From NCBI GenBank assembly GCA_963377175.1, contig CAUJNA010003322.1, positions 467,928 through 531,927 of the forward strand: 64,000 nucleotides of DNA, given 5' to 3'. Position 1 is the first letter of the stretch. Every line of letters begins with the position of its first letter. Positions 31,367-42,135 of the stretch are shown piece by piece. The DNA comes from Effrenium voratum (lineage: Eukaryota; Sar; Dinophyceae; Suessiales; Symbiodiniaceae). The translations under genes were made by a program, and so were the position numbers. A model generated the notes under the pieces. It saw nothing but the letters and a program-made list of their open reading frames with translations, was not told the origin of the DNA and ran no database searches.

Positions 31367-31585
31367 CTACACATTGAAGCTCAGTGAGCTTTGAGCATTT
31401 TCCCATTCAGATGCATTGAAGTTGAGCAGTTCCACATCTAGTTCAAAGATCACTACTGAGAAGAAGATGCTGCTAGCACTTGCAGACTCTAGGCCCCTAG
31501 CTATCTCCAACTCCTGGTAGTTGATGCAGAGGTGGTCCAAAGCCTTGCATACACACAAGGACTCCGCGCTGAGCAGTGGTGGCAA
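31367..31585 (-). CDS. Possible exon, unrecognised
   Basis: A 72-codon minus frame with protein-like composition, including ALDHLCINYQELEIARGLES and a hydrophobic beta-like stretch after it. Its edges are undefined. It is in line with the exons at 31.0-31.2 and 30.4-30.9 kb. Confidence 0.3.
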   Translation of the reverse strand: MPPLLSAESLCVCKALDHLCINYQELEIARGLESASASSIFFSVVIFELDVELLNFNASEWENAQSSLSFNV

Positions 31586-33648
31586 ACATCATCAGTTGTG
31601 GCAGTGGCTCAAGTCAGATTCGGCCCATAGCCTGGGGAACGTAAATGACATGAAAACGCTGAGCACGCTGCTGGATGAACCCCCACATGTGCGCACAAAG
31701 CCTGTGGGTCACAGGCAGACAAAGCACAACTGACAGAAATTGAAGATGTGAACTAGCAAACCAGGAAATCAATTGTTCAACCACCAAGCAACACACCCCA
31801 GCTGCAAGCTTTGAGTGTCACACTGTGGCAGGATCACGGAGCGGGTGTCCACCAGGTCACCAGCCTGAAGGCAATGTGAATGCAAAAGCTTTCATGGGAA
31901 GCAGCATGCCGAATGGCTGCAAACTTTGCCTGGGGCTGATGACGCGTAAAATAGTGCTGCAACAACTCCTAGGTGAAGAAACACATCTACATGATCAAAG
32001 GGATTCAAATTCGCAATCTGAGCGTGAGACAGCCAGCAAATGAGGCCAATGGGGAAGACACAGATTCAGATGCCATCCTGTCAAATGAGAAGCCCCTGAC
32101 AAATGGAAGCACCATGCAGCCACACAGAATTAATTTTGGACCGCATGCACCCATGGTCATGGAGATTGCCACGGGTACTCAGTGTGTCAATCATGCTTCC
32201 GACACCAGCCAAAGAAACTGTTTATGAGGCCTGTTAAAACCCAGTGTTTCGTGCTCCAGCAACAACCAGGAGAGTTAAGTCATGTAAGAGCAATGCCTGC
32301 AAGCTATACAGCAGAGTAGCAAAATATGAGCAGTGCACATGATGCCTATGACACAAACAGTCTGACACTCTGTTGTTGGCTTGCAGGCTAAGTATTGAAA
32401 GAAAAACACAACTCTCCTGATTGAGTCTTGGAGAACGATGTGAAAAGAACAACTGCTCGGGACCCCTAGTCCTTGCCCGTCCTTGCCCTTGTCCTTATCC
32501 TTGACAATGCACCTGTGCCTGGCCACTGGTACAAGGAAAGCTGAGCATGCAAGTTGACAAACTAAGCATGCGTGCTTTGACTAAAGCCCATATTTGATGG
32601 TGTGTGGAGGCACATTGCCCACTGAACATTTGGAATTTGCCCGCTTGCCAGTGAAAGACTACCTTGAACTTGCACTTTGTGAACAACTGAAAAGGGTCAT
32701 GACTGAAGCAGAAAAAGGGCCATCCCAGCAGCTGGGGTGGCCCTTTTTGGATTAAATGCATGTCACACGAACTGGCCTGGGGCTCTCCAGGAGTCCACCA
32801 TGTTGGAGGCCTGGTGAGTCGCAAGCTGCAGCAAGACTGAAATCGTCTTGGAGACACATGTGCAAGCAAAGTTGAGGGTCATGTCGCAGTGTGCCCTTGA
32901 TGCACATTTTGATTTTCCAGCCCTGCTACATCTGAAGGCTTAAAATAGCAGACCAAAATAGCATGCTGCTCTCACACTCTCGGTGCTATCTGACTCAGTG
33001 AGATGCCTGACAGGATGCTCAGTATCAGTAGTGTGTGTTGGATAGAAAGTGACAACTTTTCTTACCAAAATCAGCAGTCATATTCTTACCAAAATGAGTA
33101 GTCTCCACATGCTCAAGCAGGTGGCCTCAGCATCATCCACCAATGGCCTCAGACGAGGGCCACTCCGAGAATGCTCAGTCAGGCAGTGCCACTCACTCTG
33201 AAAAATGTTTGATATCAAAAAACAATCTGCTTGGATCCCCACTTGTTCTGAAACATAGTAGTCACCTGCCCAAAAATGAACCAGCATCTGTCCATTCTAT
33301 ACAAGTCCAGTCTAAGTGCAAACCTTGAGCTAAGATGACAAGACAAAAGCCATGTCATGTTGACAAGTGGGGTCACAACACCCAAACATCACTCCAAACC
33401 TCACTTCCCCGTGCTGCAACCAGATGTGTCAGGATTGGTGGCAGCCATGCATCATGCCTTTTGGACCAATTGCCTTGACATTTCACTGCTTCAAACATGA
33501 TGAGGATTGACCAACATCAGTTTTGATGATCTATGACTGTTCCGATTCCGATGCCTCAAGGTCGAGCCGATTTGGGCGCCCACCCATTCTGTCTCTCATG
33601 GACCTCATGGCTCACCTCCATTCCATAGTGTGCTTTGGTCGCATCATG

Positions 33649-33735
33649 GGTGGGCACAAGCCACTAGAGCTGGGCACAAGCCACTACCAGGATCTGGGCA
33701 CAAGCCACCATCCAAAGCTGGGCGCAAGCCACTAG
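33649..33735. repeat. GGGCACAAGCCACTA tandem repeat, four copies
   Basis: GGGC(A/G)CAAGCCAC(T/C)A occurs four times at intervals of about 20-26 bp. Confidence 0.85.
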
Positions 33736-34264
33736 CAGGAGTTGCAATCATGGATCAGGCAGCAACAAGTTGTTTGCATGAATGTTTCAACAGTCCTGCA
33801 TGCTACTTCCATTTGTTTATCACAGGTCTTTAGACCTGCCATGGTGCAAAGCTCCCCAACGTGCATGGCAAAGCTCTGAAGCCCCCCAAGGTGCATGGCC
33901 AATGCCAACCATTTTGGGCAAGGGGTGCCCCTCACTGCTGGCCCATGCAGTATGAGCTCATGCTGTCTGCAAGAAGAGGCCCCAGTGAGTGAAGACGATC
34001 GAATTGGTTGTTCCTGCAGGGGTTGAAACACCCAGCAAAAGTGTAACATAACACCATCACATCCCATTCAGGGAATTGTTTTGTCAAACCAAAGTCCTTC
34101 AGCCACCTGAAAGATGTCATCATTGTTGTGGCTCGTCATGGCCACATACCACCGGCCACCTAAGATGCGAGGCGTTGCATGGCCACCTAAACAGCACTGC
34201 TAATCATGTTCATTGGCATGGTCACCAACTATCAACAACATTAACAACTGACCTTCATCAGAGT

Positions 34265-34460
34265 TGCAATCATCATTAGACAACACTTTCATCACCACCA
34301 TCATCGTCATCATCATTGTCATGATCATTATCATCATCGTCATCGTCATCATCATCATCATCATCATTATTATCATATCATCATCACTATCATCTTCATC
34401 ATCTTCATCAATCAACAATTGCCATCATCACCACCACTATGATCATCATCACAATCAATC
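34265..34460. repeat. TCA/ATC trinucleotide microsatellite
   Basis: A long run of CATCATCATC with TCG and TTA variants. Frames rich in Ile, Asp, Met or His through it are artefacts. Confidence 0.95.
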
Positions 34461-34657
34461 ATGATGAATGAGTCAACCAACCATGGTGAGTTATCCTCAC
34501 CACCCCACACAATCAGTGTCAGATCCTGGCAATCACTTCTATTATCCTTGCAATCTTTGACAGACCCAAGAAACACTGACATCCTGTGTCTCCAGATCAG
34601 CAGCATAACAAATCAGTGATTGATGAGAACATGTTGCAAATTAACAGCGATACGTCC

Positions 34658-35496
34658 CTATTGTGGTGGCTGATACTGAATGCTGAGAGCAACCAAGGTG
34701 CCATAGGGAACCAAGCACAGCTCCGCATTCTCATGCAGCTCGCGGTTCATCCGGGCGCAGTACTCAGCCGGTGATGTCCGCGGGTCCATCCTCACCCGCG
34801 CGGCGCGCTCGTGGATCTGCTTCAGGAGCTGGGTCTGGCACAGCCTCAAGCACAGTAGAAACCCAGCACAGTAGAATTCTGGGGCCTTGAGAAGTCATGC
34901 AATCCTTCAAACCTCAGAAAACTACTAGCAAAATACACAAAATCCTTGAAAAGTCTTGCCATCAAATGCCTGAGCAGCTTCAAGCACGGGTGCCCTTCCA
35001 CCGCATCAGCCCGGACAGCAAAGCTGCCATCAAAGTAGTGCCTGAGTCAACAAGAAAAAACACCCACCCCGCCCACTCCCTCCCCCCCCCAGGAAAAAAG
35101 AAACAAACAAACTGGCCCCTTTGTTCCTCTGTGTTTTGAACATCAATTTCAACCAAGGCACTCTTTGTGCACTTCCTCCATTCGGGGCACAGAGCCACTC
35201 TTCTCCTTTGCCAGATCCATCATCCTCAGGTGAGAAATGCAAGGACTACAATTGAAGGCAACCCAGCATCCGCAACAGAAACTCTGGTTAGTTGTGCCAA
35301 AGAATGAGAAACATATATATTCCACACACACCCAAGATCCAAAATGTTGATAAAATGGACCAGGCTGCTGGGGCATCGATGCCCCATCTGACTCCACAAA
35401 GCTGATGAGGCTCCCCAAGAACTCCTCGCCGGGGCTCATGGTGCACAAGTACTGCACCACCAAATCCGCCTTGATCTCCAGCTCAGCGCCAGCCAT
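34658..35496 (-). CDS. Multi-exon small gene, unrecognised
   Basis: An ATG at 35496 starts ELEIKADLVVQYLCTMSPG, an alpha-helical segment. A second exon near 35227-35159 follows an AG|G acceptor and reads MMDLAKEKSGSVPRMEEVHK. A third near 35042 follows a strong acceptor (TTGACTCAG|GC) and reads HYFDGSFAVRADAVEGHP. A last piece, 34849-34658, reads TQLLKQIHERAARVRMDP and ends in TAA. The exact joins were not resolved, and no donor gives a fully satisfactory phase between the first two. The first exon faintly resembles the start of a BART-type helical domain, which I do not rely on. Gene function unknown. Confidence 0.5.
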
Positions 35497-35924
35497 TGCA
35501 GCTCCAAATCAAAAGCCACCAAACTACAAAAAGCTGACACCAAGCCCAAACTGCTAGCGCAAGTGGAGTTGAGGCAGCATGTTCAAGTGGGTAAAGGCAG
35601 TTTTTTTGCATATAACAACTTTTAGTAAAGACAAACTTGTATGAACTTACAGTAAAATGCACTGCCAGTGACCCAATGACAGGTGCAACAAACAGGACTT
35701 TGCCCCCAGCTTGGCCTCCCTGCCAGGCCAGTGAAGAATGATGGGAGAGCTGTGGTAGGCACCTGAGGCACGTGTGTACATGGGACAGCACACCAAATTT
35801 GGAGCTGGCAATTGTAGAAACACGCTGCTAGTTATGCCATCAGCTAGTTGATTCAGTTGGAGCCTCTTTCCTGCCCAAATGGACTCAGTATACCTTGCAA
35901 CATGGGTGCAACTTGGGCGCAACA

Positions 35925-36240
35925 TGATGATGATGATGACGATGATGACGATGATGATCATGGTGGTTGCGGCGATGATGATGATGATGATGATGATGAT
36001 GCTGACGATGATGATGATGATGATGATGATGATGCTGATGCTGATGATGATGATGACGATGACGATGACGATGACAATGACAGTGACAATGACGATGACA
36101 ATGACGATGATGATGATGATGATGATGATGATGGTGACAATGATACCTTGATGATGATGAGGATGAGGATGATGATGATGATTATGGTGCTGATGCTACT
36201 GGTGATGATGCTGATGATGACAACAATGATGATGATGGCA
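35925..36240. repeat. GAT trinucleotide microsatellite, about 315 bp
   Basis: GATGATGAT with GAC, GCT and AAT variants runs almost unbroken. It yields a poly-Asp frame on the plus strand and poly-Ser/Ile frames on the minus strand, none of them genes. Confidence 0.97.
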
Positions 36241-36727
36241 ATGTTACATTCATGATTGGTAGTCTCGACTGCAAATGCATTTTGCAATGTGAACAGCAAT
36301 GGGAAATAATTGTGAATTGAATATGTTTGTGCAACGGCATGTATCTTCCTGCATGAGAGCAGGGCAAGCATATGGTACTCGTGATGTTGTTCGCCATGAT
36401 TGTGCCAATGCTAACAATGATCAATGGCAGTACTGATGGCATCAAACATGATGATTCTTCCTGACTCACCCTGCCCCTGTGTGCCAGGCTGGCATTCTGG
36501 CCGCTGGCGCTTGACCAAGCAAGGCTGGGCTGAGGAAACAGGGCAAGGGGAAGTACAGGTGAGAGGAACTGAATGCTTCAATGCTACCAACAAGCTGTGA
36601 GGGAATCCAGTAACACTACCAAGTGCAAATTAAATGTGACTGAATCAGAATCAAATTCAATCAATGATTCCAAATGCTGACTCCGCACATGGTTGACATA
36701 TGCTCTTTTTCACCCACTCACCCAACG

Positions 36728-37643
36728 TCAGTGCTCAGGCTTCTTTGATGATGAGCTTGGCTCCGCCGCCTCCTCTGGTTTCTCCTCCTCCTCCGGCTTC
36801 TCCTCCTCTTCCTCTGGTTCCTCCTCTGCCTCTGGCTCATCCATCACGCAATCCATCATGGAGTGGTAGATGATCTCCACCATGCCATCCATGAAGTTGT
36901 CCTCCGCTGGCCCTTGGGCAATCCTGCCACCCAGCGTGGCACAAAACTCAGCCGCCACCGACCTGTGGACAAAGATTGATCTGGTTGGCCTTTGCCTTGG
37001 CAATGCCTTAGGTGCCTGGCTTTTTCTCTTCATGCTGATGCTTCTCCAAATGTGCACCAGCAAAGATGATGATGAAGCCCACAGAGAAGATGATGATGAC
37101 GAAGAAGTTCACAATGATGACGCCAACTGCCCGCGTGCGTCAAGTAGCAAATGTTCGTCGAGTCAAATGGCGTCGAGTCAAATGGCTGTCCAGGACGTGT
37201 CTTTCAAAAATGCTGGAAGTGCTCCACGTCTATGCTCAAAATATGGCATGCGCATGCACACGTGTTGCATGCTCTTTAGTGTGTTCATCTGGGGGTTTGT
37301 GTTTGCACACGTGTTGCTCCACCTTGTACTGCAGTTTTGCCACCTTGCTCCACCTGCAGCCTTGCCACATTGTGTCATTGAGCCAGCTGCTCCATCTGGG
37401 TTCATGTGTCCCACAAGGCAGAAACAAAGTCCATGCCCATGCTAGCCCTTGTTCAATAAAGTGGTTCCCTTGAGCACTGCTCCTGGCTATGAGCATGCAG
37501 AAGTTTAGGGCGACCCGCGTGCCTGAGGCGATGGTGAACTGATTGATTGAAGCCATGAGCCCAATGACCTGGCGCAGCATCAAAGGCTGATCATGGAGAC
37601 AGATGGAGACTAGTGACATCTTTGCCGCCAGCATAATAAACAT
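36728..37643 (-). CDS. Two-exon acidic-tailed protein, unrecognised
   Basis: An upstream exon near 37625-37490 reads KMSLVSICLHDQPLMLRQVI followed by GLMASINQFTIASGTRVALN, a clearly protein-like helical stretch. The last exon starts after acceptor TTGTCCACAG|GTCGG near 36965, reads SVAAEFCATLGGRIAQGP and FMDGMVEIIYHSMMDCVMDE, then a Glu-rich acidic tail, and stops at 36728. Donor of the first exon and the start codon were not fixed. A transport or chaperone-like acidic tail is possible; function unknown. This is the outermost gene on the right side of the element. Confidence 0.45.
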
Positions 37644-37649
37644 TCACAT

Positions 37650-38020
37650 TCAGTTGTGCAGAGATTTGGGGTTTCAATTCAATCGGGATAGGTCAAATTT
37701 GGGTACTGAAGTCAATCAAGGGTGATGAGCGAGGGGATCAAGGCAAGTGCCCCGCATTGCCCACATTGGGTCTTGAGGCCTGGCTGCCTGCTAGCATGAG
37801 AAGCACCAACTGATCTGCAAGCAACTAACATTCCTGGAGCTGACAGGTGCCATCATTTTTGGCTTCAGATCAATGGGCCCAGGGTACTGGAGGGGCAGGC
37901 ATGTTGAGCCACTTGCCAAACACCTGCTACATGCGCGGGCTGATTTCTAGCATGGGCAATGATGCAACAATTGGTTGATGGTGGCATCCATTCTAGGAAG
38001 CTGTTCAAATCATCCAGCAA
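37650..38020. other. Spacer between gene and right terminal repeat
   Basis: No gene or structure recognised. Confidence 0.5.
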
Positions 38021-39696
38021 GCCCAGCCCAGCCCTTCCAGCCTGGATGCGGTGAGGTTCGCTTCGCTGAGGTGACCAGCCGCAACTCAACACGACAAATC
38101 TGAAGGGCAACTTGGAAAATGTAACACTCATTCAAATTCCCTCTTTGGTTGGAATGCACTTCATTTTCATTTCACATGCTTGTACTTCAGCCAGTCAGGA
38201 AACAAAAGCAAAAATGAACTTTGAACATTGCAAGTCACCCTTCCAGTTTGTCCATGTTACACACTAACAAAGTTTGTATGGTCACAGCTCATTCACAAAA
38301 GCAGACATGTTACTTTCAAATGTAGAATCATGTGTGATTGATTTAATGAGTGGCTCAACTTGTAGCCAATGGGTCATGTGACAAGCCATGTTGTACATAT
38401 GTGTTTCATTCCCTGTCACAGGGTTGACATGCGTGGCAGGCCATGGAATTTGTCCTGGTGATGCCTTGAACACTTAAACATCTTTGATCTAGCAAATATA
38501 AGTTAAGTTTAAGGCATCACCTGGCACAAATCACATGTAGCAATATGTTCTTCTCTGGCCTCAAGCATGTGAACACCATGTGCAGGGAAGGAGATCAGCC
38601 CTGCTACAAATTTATGATCTGAATTCATTCTCAAACTCATTCCCTTGTTGGTTGGAGTCTGCTTAAGTTCAGATGCTTGTGTAGTAACCAGTAGTATCAC
38701 AAAAACAACGTTTCAATCAGTGATGAGAATGAGTGTTACTAGTTCAACTAATACGTTTCAGCAAATACTTTGAACATTGCAACTTCAACCCACCTTTTCA
38801 GATTGTCCATGCTGGACAACCCACCTTTTCAGATTGTCCATGCTGGACACGAACAAATTGTGTGACACAGCCCATTCACAAAGGTAATAACTTCTTACAT
38901 TCACTTAAAAGAGTCGAGGGGCTCAACTTGTAGCCAGTGGACCAAAGTTCCATCCAACTGCACATGTGACAAGCCATGTTGTACATATGTTTTTTCATTC
39001 CCTGTCACAGGGTTGACATGCTGGGGCCTGGATTGGCAGGGCATGTGATTTGTCCTGGTGATGCCTTGGATACTCAAAACATCTTTGATCTCGCAAATAT
39101 AAGTTAAGTTTAAGGCATCACCTGGCACAAATCACATGTAGCAATATGTTATTCTCTGGCCTCAAGCATGTGAACGCCATGTGCAGGGAAGGAAACCGAC
39201 CCCAGACCCCAATATAAATTGATGAGCTGAACACACTCTCCAACTCATTCCCTCATTGATTGGAATTTGCTTCTGTTCGGATGCTTGCATAGTGAATCAC
39301 AAACACAACATTTCAACCAGTGATGAGAATGCGTATTGCTAACTCAACCCATATGTTTGAGCAAATAACTTGAACATTGCAACTTCAACCCACCCTTTCA
39401 GATTGTCCATGCTGGACACAAACAAATTGTGTAACACTGCCATTTTTAGACAATGATAGTGGCTCCACCCCTATAATATAGCCAGTGTGGCCTTTTGAAT
39501 AACACCTGGCCACTCTACTAATGGATAAGGCGTCACTCTGAGTGGGCAAACGGAGTCCATCACCAGAGTAGATGATGGTGGGTCAAGTCCACCGCTCCAC
39601 TATAGCCAGCATCCCCAGCACCACCAGTTCCTTTCAACTTTGCATCTTGCATTTTCAGGAACAGTGCTAATCTTGAATTTCTGCCAAATTAGAATC
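38020..39696. repeat. Right terminal inverted repeat, expanded by tandem units
   Basis: The outer 180 bp are the core terminal repeat. Inside it lie two tandem units with a period of about 600 bp: GGCATCACCTGGCACAAAT occurs at 38513 and again at 39114, and CCTGTCACAGGGTTGACATG twice in step with it. Each unit has a 27-nt inverted pair, with GATTTGTCCTGGTGATGCCTT facing AAGGCATCACC. CCCACC(T/C)TTTCAGATTGTCC recurs at the unit edges. Confidence 0.85.
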
Positions 39697-39809
39697 TACG
39701 CACTGCTTGGGCCTCTGCTCGCAAAATTTCAGGCCACAGCAATAAGTAGAACAAGTCCCTAACCCTGGCTTTTGCTACGGTGAGGAGTTTGTCACTTCTT
39801 GAAGTTGCG
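39697..39809. other. Right flank of the large element
   Basis: CpG content rises again here. The short spacer joins the end of the terminal repeat to the plus-strand copia relic. No copy of the sequence left of 17154 was seen here. Confidence 0.5.
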
Positions 39810-39894
39810 AGAAACCGAAGGTTTGTATATTAGGCCGACGCAGGATCGCCCACACATTGGCTCAAGCCAGCAAAAAGGCACCGCGTGCTCCAGT
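39810..39894 (+). repeat. Left copy of flanking direct repeat, LTR-like
   Basis: From AGAAACCGAAGG through GGATCGCCCACAC and GGCTCAAGCCAGCAAAAAGG to GCTCCAGT this matches 48213-48304 with scattered changes. It lies 80 bp before the gag start, as a 5' LTR end would. Only about 90 bp are recognisable, short for an LTR. Confidence 0.55.
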
Positions 39895-39972
39895 TTCAAA
39901 TCAACACGGGTAGCGGAGCTTCGGCTCACGATTTTTCAGCCCTTTGAAAGGATTAGAAGCCCAGCGCGCGCC

Positions 39973-40551
39973 ATGGCGTCCGCGCTGGAGTTCACGAACT
40001 TCACGCAGGTGAACGAAGAGGCGGGATCAACTGAGCAGAAGGGTGGAATCCCACGCTTCTCGGGGGATCGAACTGTCTCGGCAAGCATGTCTTCAGGGTG
40101 CACGCCCGGATGCTGCGGGAAGAGCGCGTGACCAAAGAGGAGCAAGAAGCATGGACCTCTTCACCTACGATTGGTAGCAGGCATGAGCGGCGTCGCCCTG
40201 AAAAAGCAAACAATGGATCCGCCAGATCTGGTCAAGCCTACGGGAGCAGGAAGATGCTGGAGACAGAGCTCAAGCCGAAAAGGGCGCAAGAGGCGAGAAA
40301 GCTATCATGCCAGATCCCAGACGCGCGGAATCGATGACAAACTACACAGGAGGCGAGCGTGATACAGAAGCCTGACTGACTGCTTCAGCAAGATGGAGCT
40401 GCCGGAGGTGGTCCTTGCGGAGCAGATGTTACAGGCGGCGGGGATCAGTGAAGGTCACAAACTTGTCCACGGCCAGAACACCAAGCTGCCTCGCATCCAT
40501 GAAAGCATGAAAGGGAGCTCCGTGCGCCCCAGCAAGATCAAGGTTACTTAA
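39973..40551 (+). pseudogene. Copia gag, frame-shifted
   Basis: Frame one starts at ATG 39973 and reads SALEFTNFTQVNEEAG and GGIPRFSGD. After a shift near 40080 the next frame reads KHVFRVHARMLREERVTKEE. A third piece at 40393-40551 reads MELPEVVLAEQMLQAAGISE and KLPRIHESMKG. The 'hPxFSGDxxxxxxYxFRVxAR' and 'LPExxLxExxLxxAGLS...xRIHE' blocks are typical of gag in dinoflagellate copia elements. Stops and shifts show that it is inactive. Confidence 0.65.
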
Positions 40552-40554
40552 AGG

Positions 40555-41270
40555 GGGCTCAAGCGCAAAGGCCAGGAGCGAATCACATCCACTCTCACGC
40601 GACCATGCGCTCTGGACTGGCAAGGCTGAAAGCTGCCAAAAGCCACACGACGTAGGAAGAATTAGTGGTGTCAACAGAAACAAATCCAACCACGGTACAC
40701 ACACACACACACACTGCTGCACAGTCTGCTGCACTTTGCATTTTCTACCACGCAACCTGCAGCGTTGTGATTTTGTGCGCGTACGTGCGCGCCGGACATC
40801 TAACAACACTAACACATCACTGCGTCGCTCTGAAACAGCAAGCGCGAGAAATGGATTTTCACCTGTAGAGACTCTGCAGCCTACGGCCCTGCTTCTCAAT
40901 ATGATGAGCTCAAAGGCCTCGAAGGCCTCAAATCGGCCTCGGAGGCTCAAAAGGAGCACGCCAGCAAGTGTCAGTACCAAATCGAAAGTCAAAGGATTGG
41001 CCGCGCAGAACATGCAGCGTTGGAGAGGAAACGGTCCCCACCCCGCAGCTTCAGCCATATAGGCTGTGAGGCTAGGCGTGGACGGACCTCGCAAACTGAT
41101 ACAAACTGACAAACTGATCCAACAAATGCCCAACACACGAGTTATAGTAAAGAAGAAAGGCCTACATCATCCCGCGATCCCCAGCAGACACAAATGGTTG
41201 AAACAATCAAGCAGTAGCCGATGTGTTGATGGGTTTGCTCTTATGACTCTTCACAGCCAGGCCATGTAAA
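40555..41270. other. Unassigned sequence after gag
   Basis: A 235-codon minus frame covers this stretch but includes antisense of gag and a Cys/Val run from an AC microsatellite at 40695-40714, so I do not accept it as a gene. Confidence 0.4.
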
Positions 41271-41279
41271 CCAGCCACA

Positions 41280-41640
41280 AAACTAAGCCTTAAACGTGTG
41301 GTTCGAGGGCAAGTTAAACCCCAAAACCAAAAAAGCCTTAAACGGCGGGGTTGAGGGCAAGTTAAACCCTCAACCTGAACGCTAAATGAGGGCAAGTGAA
41401 GTCCGAAACCTGAACCCTAAAGTGAGGGTTTCAGTGCAACTTAAACCCATAATTAAACCCTAAACGACGGGTTTGGGGGCAAGTTACACCCTGAACCTGA
41501 ACAAGGGCAAGTAAAGCCCAAAACCTGAACCCTAAAGTGAGGGTTTGAGGGCAAGTAAAACCCCAAACTAAACCCTAAACGAGGGGGTTTGAGGGCAAGT
41601 TAAACCCTAAACCTAAACCGTAAAATGGGGCAAGAGACAC
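41280..41640. repeat. Degenerate telomere-like (CCCTAAA) interstitial array
   Basis: Motifs such as AAACCCTAAAC, CCTGAACCCTAAAGTGAGGG and GGGCAAGTTAAACCC alternate in units of about 50-70 bp. Perfect CCCTAAA occurs several times. Dinoflagellates use TTTAGGG telomeres, so this may be an old internal telomere patch or a satellite that grew from one. Confidence 0.75.
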
Positions 41641-41790
41641 CACAGGCTGGAAAGAGACCAGAAAGCGCACCAAGGTGGTTCTGGGCGAACCACGCGTGCT
41701 GCGGGTAGTACTACCACTACACCAACAACTATTGGGCCAGCTCTCGCGGTCCAGGATCGCATATGGAGAGTCGTTCACACTGTCAAATCT

Positions 41791-42135
41791 TCACCACCCG
41801 TTGCCTGGTTGAACTTCAAGACGCACGTCCGCGCGCCGAACCGATGGCAGCTTGACGTTAAGGTCGACCCTGCCCAGCACAAGCGCTGGCGGGACTGCGC
41901 CACCAACAGGACGAACCAGCCAAGCTGGGCACACCGTGTCACAGTGGATCATCTGCAGAACCCCCACTGGCGCCTGAACTAAGCCAAGTGCTTTAGTCAT
42001 TCGCTTGGCGTATCCTACCGTATCCAACGCCCAGGAAAAATGCAGCTGCGACGGCTGCAACTTGTAACTGCTTGCAAACCTTCCCCGCTCCCCTTCTGAA
42101 CCAAGTAAGGCATTCATCCTGGCACGAGTGACCAA
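41791..42135 (-). CDS. Exon-like frame, unrecognised
   Basis: A 114-codon minus frame with protein-like middle (SYKLQPSQLHFSWALDTVGY, then AKRMTKALGLVQAPVGVLQM). The splice edges are unclear. It lies in the middle of the plus-strand copia relic and points the opposite way, so it is probably not part of it. It may be an exon of a host gene together with the pieces at 42.6, 43.7-44.2, 44.6 and 46.1 kb. Confidence 0.3.
   Translation of the reverse strand: MVTRARMNALLGSEGERGRFASSYKLQPSQLHFSWALDTVGYAKRMTKALGLVQAPVGVLQMIHCDTVCPAWLVRPVGGAVPPALVLGRVDLNVKLPSVRRADVRLEVQPGNGW

Larger units (their letters stand above)
31590..34650. other. Element interior without a recognised gene
   Basis: No gene was recognised over about 3 kb. 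The sequence is CpG-poor and TpG/CpA-rich. It includes a short tandem repeat at 33649-33735 and a TCA microsatellite at 34265-34460. The frame 31825-32043 (plus) looks accidental. Confidence 0.45.
17154..39696 (-). mobile_element. Large terminal-inverted-repeat element of about 22.5 kb
   Basis: The two ends are inverted copies of each other. From GATTCTAATTTGGCAGAA at 17154 the plus strand matches the reverse complement reading inward from 39696, nearly base for base for about 180 bp and more loosely for several hundred more. Inside, all plausible genes are on the minus strand and include a DUF7869-like protein with an acidic-triad pattern and a methyltransferase-fold protein. No reverse transcriptase, integrase of retroviral type, or family-B DNA polymerase was seen. 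No clear target-site duplication was found. The true left edge may lie further out, near 16.74 kb, where one subterminal unit sits outside the core repeat. I infer a DNA transposon or virus-like element. Confidence 0.8.

Noticed and set aside
34264..34464. Ile/His-rich frame on plus and Met/Asp-rich frame on minus
   Set aside because: Both come from the TCA trinucleotide repeat.
35848..36255. Plus-strand frame of 135 codons, mostly Asp
   Set aside because: It is a translation of the GAT microsatellite; minus frames over it are poly-Ser and poly-Ile.
17154..39696. Maverick/Polinton identity of the large element
   Set aside because: No family-B DNA polymerase, retroviral-type integrase, ATPase or capsid motif was seen, although size and TIRs alone would fit.
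39850..39875. Relict dinoflagellate spliced leader (TTGGCTCAAG)
   Set aside because: Only about 10 bases match the leader end, the repeat similarity continues on both sides, and the second copy at 48270 has changes there; no cDNA-like boundary.
40429..41136. Minus frame of 235 codons
   Set aside because: It is antisense to the copia gag piece at 40393-40551 and includes a Cys/Val run from an AC microsatellite.
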